NCBI GenBank assembly: GCA_028554755.1
Contig: JAPTOF010000020.1
Span: forward strand, 2,423,001 to 2,487,000
DNA length: 64,000 nt
Origin: Cordia subcordata
Taxonomy: Eukaryota; Streptophyta; Magnoliopsida; Boraginales; Cordiaceae
Direction: 5' to 3'
Part shown: one piece after another, positions 60,880-64,000 of the stretch
How positions within the stretch are numbered: the stretch's first letter is position 1
How the letters are laid out: the number at the start of each line of letters is the position of its first letter
Made by a program: the position numbers and the translations under genes
Notes under the pieces: model-generated
Told to the model about the DNA's origin: nothing
The model's input: only the letters and a program-made list of their open reading frames with translations
The model's database searches: none

Positions 60880-63270
60880 CTGCTCACTTTTCAAATTAAA
60901 TTACATTCTAATACAAACGATAAATTATGGTTTCGCAATGAGAGATAACATATACAACTTGAGAATATAACATATTCATTAATGATCAGAGTTAATTAAG
61001 CAGCGTAGCTTACAGGTTGCACTACTGCTCTAAAATGTCCGTTTCTCCTTTCCTGAGATAGATTGCTAAAAGCATTGGAATTTATTGCTATTTGAAATTA
61101 AATCAAGCATCAATAGACTGTTAAGAGAATCATACTTCATTTAACCCGGGAAAATAATTCAAGCGATCGCCAAAAAAGTTGGTATTATGAAGGTCCTAAC
61201 TAATTTTACTGCCTTCATTAATTATTCAACCTGTTTCCATCATATACATAATTTTACTACATTCATTAATTTTACTTTACCATGACACATTATCCTCAGT
61301 ATGAAACCTTGAGCGGTTCTTTAATAATACCATCAAACCTTGGATTTCCTTTAATGCCTCTCTATCGTCCAAATTACGTTTAAATCCAACAATCCAAATG
61401 AACGGTTAAGATAATACGATGGACACCAAATATACAATGACTTACTCTATGCTTTGTCGTTTTCATCTGGCTTGCCGAACGAAAGCCTCTTCTATAATAA
61501 TAATAATAATAATAATAACAATAATAATAATAATAATGGATTAATAAGTGAAATATCAACTCAGTATGAAATTAACCAAATAGAAGTTCATTTCTTCAAA
61601 GAACGAGTAAAACGTTAGAATAAGACATACATGATTGTTTTAATATTCTCTAAAAGGAAATATGAGTTATGGGCATTTAATTTTGTAAGAAATGGTTATC
61701 ATTGCTAATGTTTTGATACAATGATTCTTTGTATGCACACATGTAGTGTCATGTAACAAGACTTGAATTCATAGAGATCATTGTAGTCTTAATTGATGAT
61801 CGAGTAGAATTGAAAAATAAGTTGTTCAGCAGGTTAATTATGCTTCTTGGACTCTTAATTGATTTATATATATATATATATTTTACACTATAATTATAAT
61901 TGTTGGTAGAGCAACAGGAAGTAGAAATTATTAAGGTGATACTTTTTGAAAATTGTATTGGTGTCTTGACCAAATAAAACTATTCGCAAGGTACAGTAAA
62001 AACCAATAATTCACTTCTTTCAATTATCTATGATAATAGCGGTAAAAACGCATAATTCTTTTCTTTCAACAATCTAATGATGATAATCCGACATCTTTTA
62101 TCTAATATTGAAATTCGTAAGAAAGTCGAAGCCGCCGTACATATTAATATGATTAATTCGACGAATTCACAACTTATGAAAAATGCGATTTCTTTCATGT
62201 TCTTTTTCTAATTGTTAATAGTATTTAATTTTTAGACAATTTAATATGTGTGTTATAAGCTAAAAATATTATGCCTTATGCTCCTTGAATAAACATGTGT
62301 TGAGCAAACTTGCTAAGAAGATACGAATTCAATCTCGTTAGATAGGTTCCAACAATCAACTCAAAGATAGTTAAATATAATATTCGAACTCAACGAACAC
62401 AAACATATATAAAAATTTTCAAATGATTTAAGAATATGAGAGAGAATTTAAATTGAGAGAAATAGGTGATAGCACGCCTCTTCGCATACAACAGGTGGGA
62501 TGTTACCTACGATTTGCGCTTATTCCATATTTCTATTACGCATGTATCTTGTATACAAGGAGTCTTTCATGTGGTGGGTATACTTTGGGGATCCTTTATT
62601 AGGGCAAAAATAGGGGTGGGAGTATTTGAATTTCTTTTTGAATTTTACTTCATGTAATTATCTTCGAACTTCCAAGTTCAGGAAAATTTTGGTCCTGATT
62701 TTAGCTAACATTTATACTGGAACATGACCTAAAAAACTCTAATTTTATTGTTTTGCAAGTAATATAACGTAACTTGAGAAAATTTTATATTTATTCAAGA
62801 TTGATAATTATAATTAGGTGAGTTTATATATTTCAAATTCATTTATGTCAAACTTTTCGTATTTCATTTCAAACTTAGTGTAAATTATTACAATACCAAA
62901 GAATAAAGAAGTAAAAAAGAAAAAAAAAATGAAACCTAGAGCACAAAATCGAATTAGGTTATATGATTTTCAATACTAGTCAAATAATTTCTTTTAAGTC
63001 AAAATTGAAAAGCTCGCGTACCAATTCTCACCTTTAACAGCATCCCTTCATAAGTCGCTCCTAATTAGCACCCCAAATATGTATTAATATGCCTTGTTAT
63101 ATTGTGAAATTAATAAAATCAGACGTGATTTGATATAATAATTCTGAGTTCTAAGCTTGAGTGGGTGGTTATAAAAGAACTAATCGTGCAATATTCATAA
63201 TTCAATTGTATCAGTTGTTTATCACAGCTAATAAATCATAACAATAATTTCCTGCGCTGGATTGAGCTGA
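60880..63270. other. Intergenic upstream of the DELLA gene
   Basis: AT-rich sequence with an (AAT)n run at 61493-61538 and a short TA run at about 61866-61880. No gene supported. The distal promoter of the DELLA gene may lie in its last part. Confidence 0.5.
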
Positions 63271-63282
63271 ATGTTTTACTAA

Positions 63283-63497
63283 GGGCCGTTTGGATCGGTT
63301 TTTTTTTTAAACTTTTTTTTAACTGTTTTTAAAAAATAAATTTTTATAAAAAATTTAAAATTTTAATTCCTAAAAAAAATTATATTTAATTTTTTTAAAT
63401 TTTAATATTTTTAAAAATTAAATTATATAATTATTATAAATTTAATGTTATTTAAAAAAATATTTTTTTTTAAAAAAAAATCAATCCAAACAGATGT
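63283..63497. mobile_element. Tourist-like MITE in the DELLA promoter region
   Basis: 215 bp flanked by TAA at 63280-63282 and 63498-63500. Left gggccgtttggatcggtttt and inverted right acatctgtttggattgattt, with poly-T/poly-A arms. Its right end is about 370 bp before the DELLA start codon and about 40 bp before the CT-rich leader. Confidence 0.8.
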
Positions 63498-63529
63498 TAA
63501 GAGTAGTAGCAGCAGCAGTCTGCCAAAAG

Positions 63530-63686
63530 TTTACTCAGTCTCTCTCTCTCCTCTCCCGCTCTCTTTTTGATCGTCGCGCCCTTCTTCACGAGCCTCACCT
63601 CTCTCTCTCTCTCTCTCGTACAAGTCTTGCTGTTACTTCCCCCAATCGCAGCTTTGTACCACCTCTCAACCCTACTTTCACCATAC

Positions 63687-63726
<40 letters not shown>

Positions 63727-63866
63727 GTGCAAACCAAAGCACAGCTTCGCCCAATCACCTCATGCGCTTTCCTAATCTCTTCTCTTCTCCCTCTCCAACC
63801 CCTTGAAACAAAAAATCCACAACCCTAAAAAGGAAAGCGAAAGATTTATTGTTTTAGGGAAGAAAA
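63530..63866 (+). promoter_or_regulatory. CT-rich leader of the DELLA gene
   Basis: Pyrimidine-rich sequence with pure (CT)n runs at about 63599-63617 and 63692-63722, typical of plant 5' UTRs. The transcription start is not known; no clear TATA box was seen just upstream, where the MITE lies. Confidence 0.5.
63762..63806 (+). other. Upstream ORF in the DELLA leader
   Basis: An ATG followed by 13 more codons and a stop (MRFPNLFSSPSPTP), ending 60 nt before the main ATG. If it lies in the mRNA, it could reduce or tune DELLA translation. Confidence 0.5.
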
Positions 63867-64000
63867 ATGAAGGCCAGGGGCAGCTCAGGCAAGGCGAAGA
63901 TGTGGGAAGAGGAGGCTGAGCAAGATGCAGGGCTCGACGAGTTAATGGCCGTGTTGGGTTACAAGGTGAAGTCGTCGGACATGGCGGAGGTTGCCAGCAA
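63867..64000 (+). CDS. DELLA protein (GRAS family), N-terminal end only
   Basis: The first 44 codons before the window ends. The sequence has the basic start KARGSSGKAKMWEEE, then the DELLA motif region DELMAVLGYKVKSSDMAEVA. DELLA proteins are nuclear repressors of gibberellin responses. This motif binds the GID1 receptor when gibberellin is present, and the protein is then destroyed by the proteasome. The fourth position of the motif is Met instead of the usual Leu (DELMA for DELLA), a conservative change. The TVHYNP motif and GRAS domain lie beyond the window. The start is the first ATG in this frame and matches known N-termini. Confidence 0.92.
   Translation, partial: MKARGSSGKAKMWEEEAEQDAGLDELMAVLGYKVKSSDMAEVAS

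Noticed and set aside
1..64000. CRISPR arrays, bacterial-type operons or viral genomes
   Set aside because: The sequence is plant nuclear DNA; the only direct repeats are LTRs, SINE duplications, tandem duplications and microsatellites.

Overview
This is a stretch of a eudicot plant nuclear genome. It is AT-rich, its genes carry GT-AG introns, and several encode plant-specific families: a chloroplast NDH subunit, a DELLA regulator, phytocyanins, CYP82 cytochromes P450 and a GTD-binding myosin receptor. The species cannot be named from the sequence alone. All exon structures below were deduced by hand from splice signals, reading-frame phase and family knowledge.

Layout. 1-2995: gene-free, with one long inverted-repeat element (219-960). 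2996-6041 (-): three-exon MYOB-type myosin-binding protein. 6042-13030: gene-free, with two tRNA-derived SINEs flanked by perfect target duplications and a small GC-rich patch rich in TCP-type motifs. 13031-20114 (-): nine-exon chloroplast-targeted armadillo-repeat protein. 21388-31380 (-): three tandem phytocyanin genes. The first has an insertion at its stop codon, the second is broken by a one-base deletion in its signal peptide, and the third looks intact. A TRIM element and other repeats lie between them. 33665-35176 (+): five-exon ndhL. 37909-43290 (+): a decayed Ty1/copia LTR retrotransposon that ends 30 bp before the start codon of a CYP82 pseudogene (43321-46078, +). An intact CYP82 paralogue (47034-48809, -) faces it tail to tail. 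48810-63200: gene-free, with a CACTA-type element, a threefold ~310-340 bp tandem repeat, a third SINE, a striking foldback element and several Tourist-like MITEs. 63867-64000 (+): the first 44 codons of a DELLA gene, cut by the window edge, with a CT-rich leader that holds a small upstream ORF.

The genes do not form a pathway; this is ordinary plant gene order. Two local paralogue groups, the phytocyanins and the P450s, are both decaying through small indels and transposon insertion. No wholly new system was recognised. The most informative signals are mobile elements with readable target-site duplications, the copia insertion at the P450 start, the loss of all three integrase catalytic positions in that copia, and the nested palindromes of the 55.4-56.0 kb foldback element.
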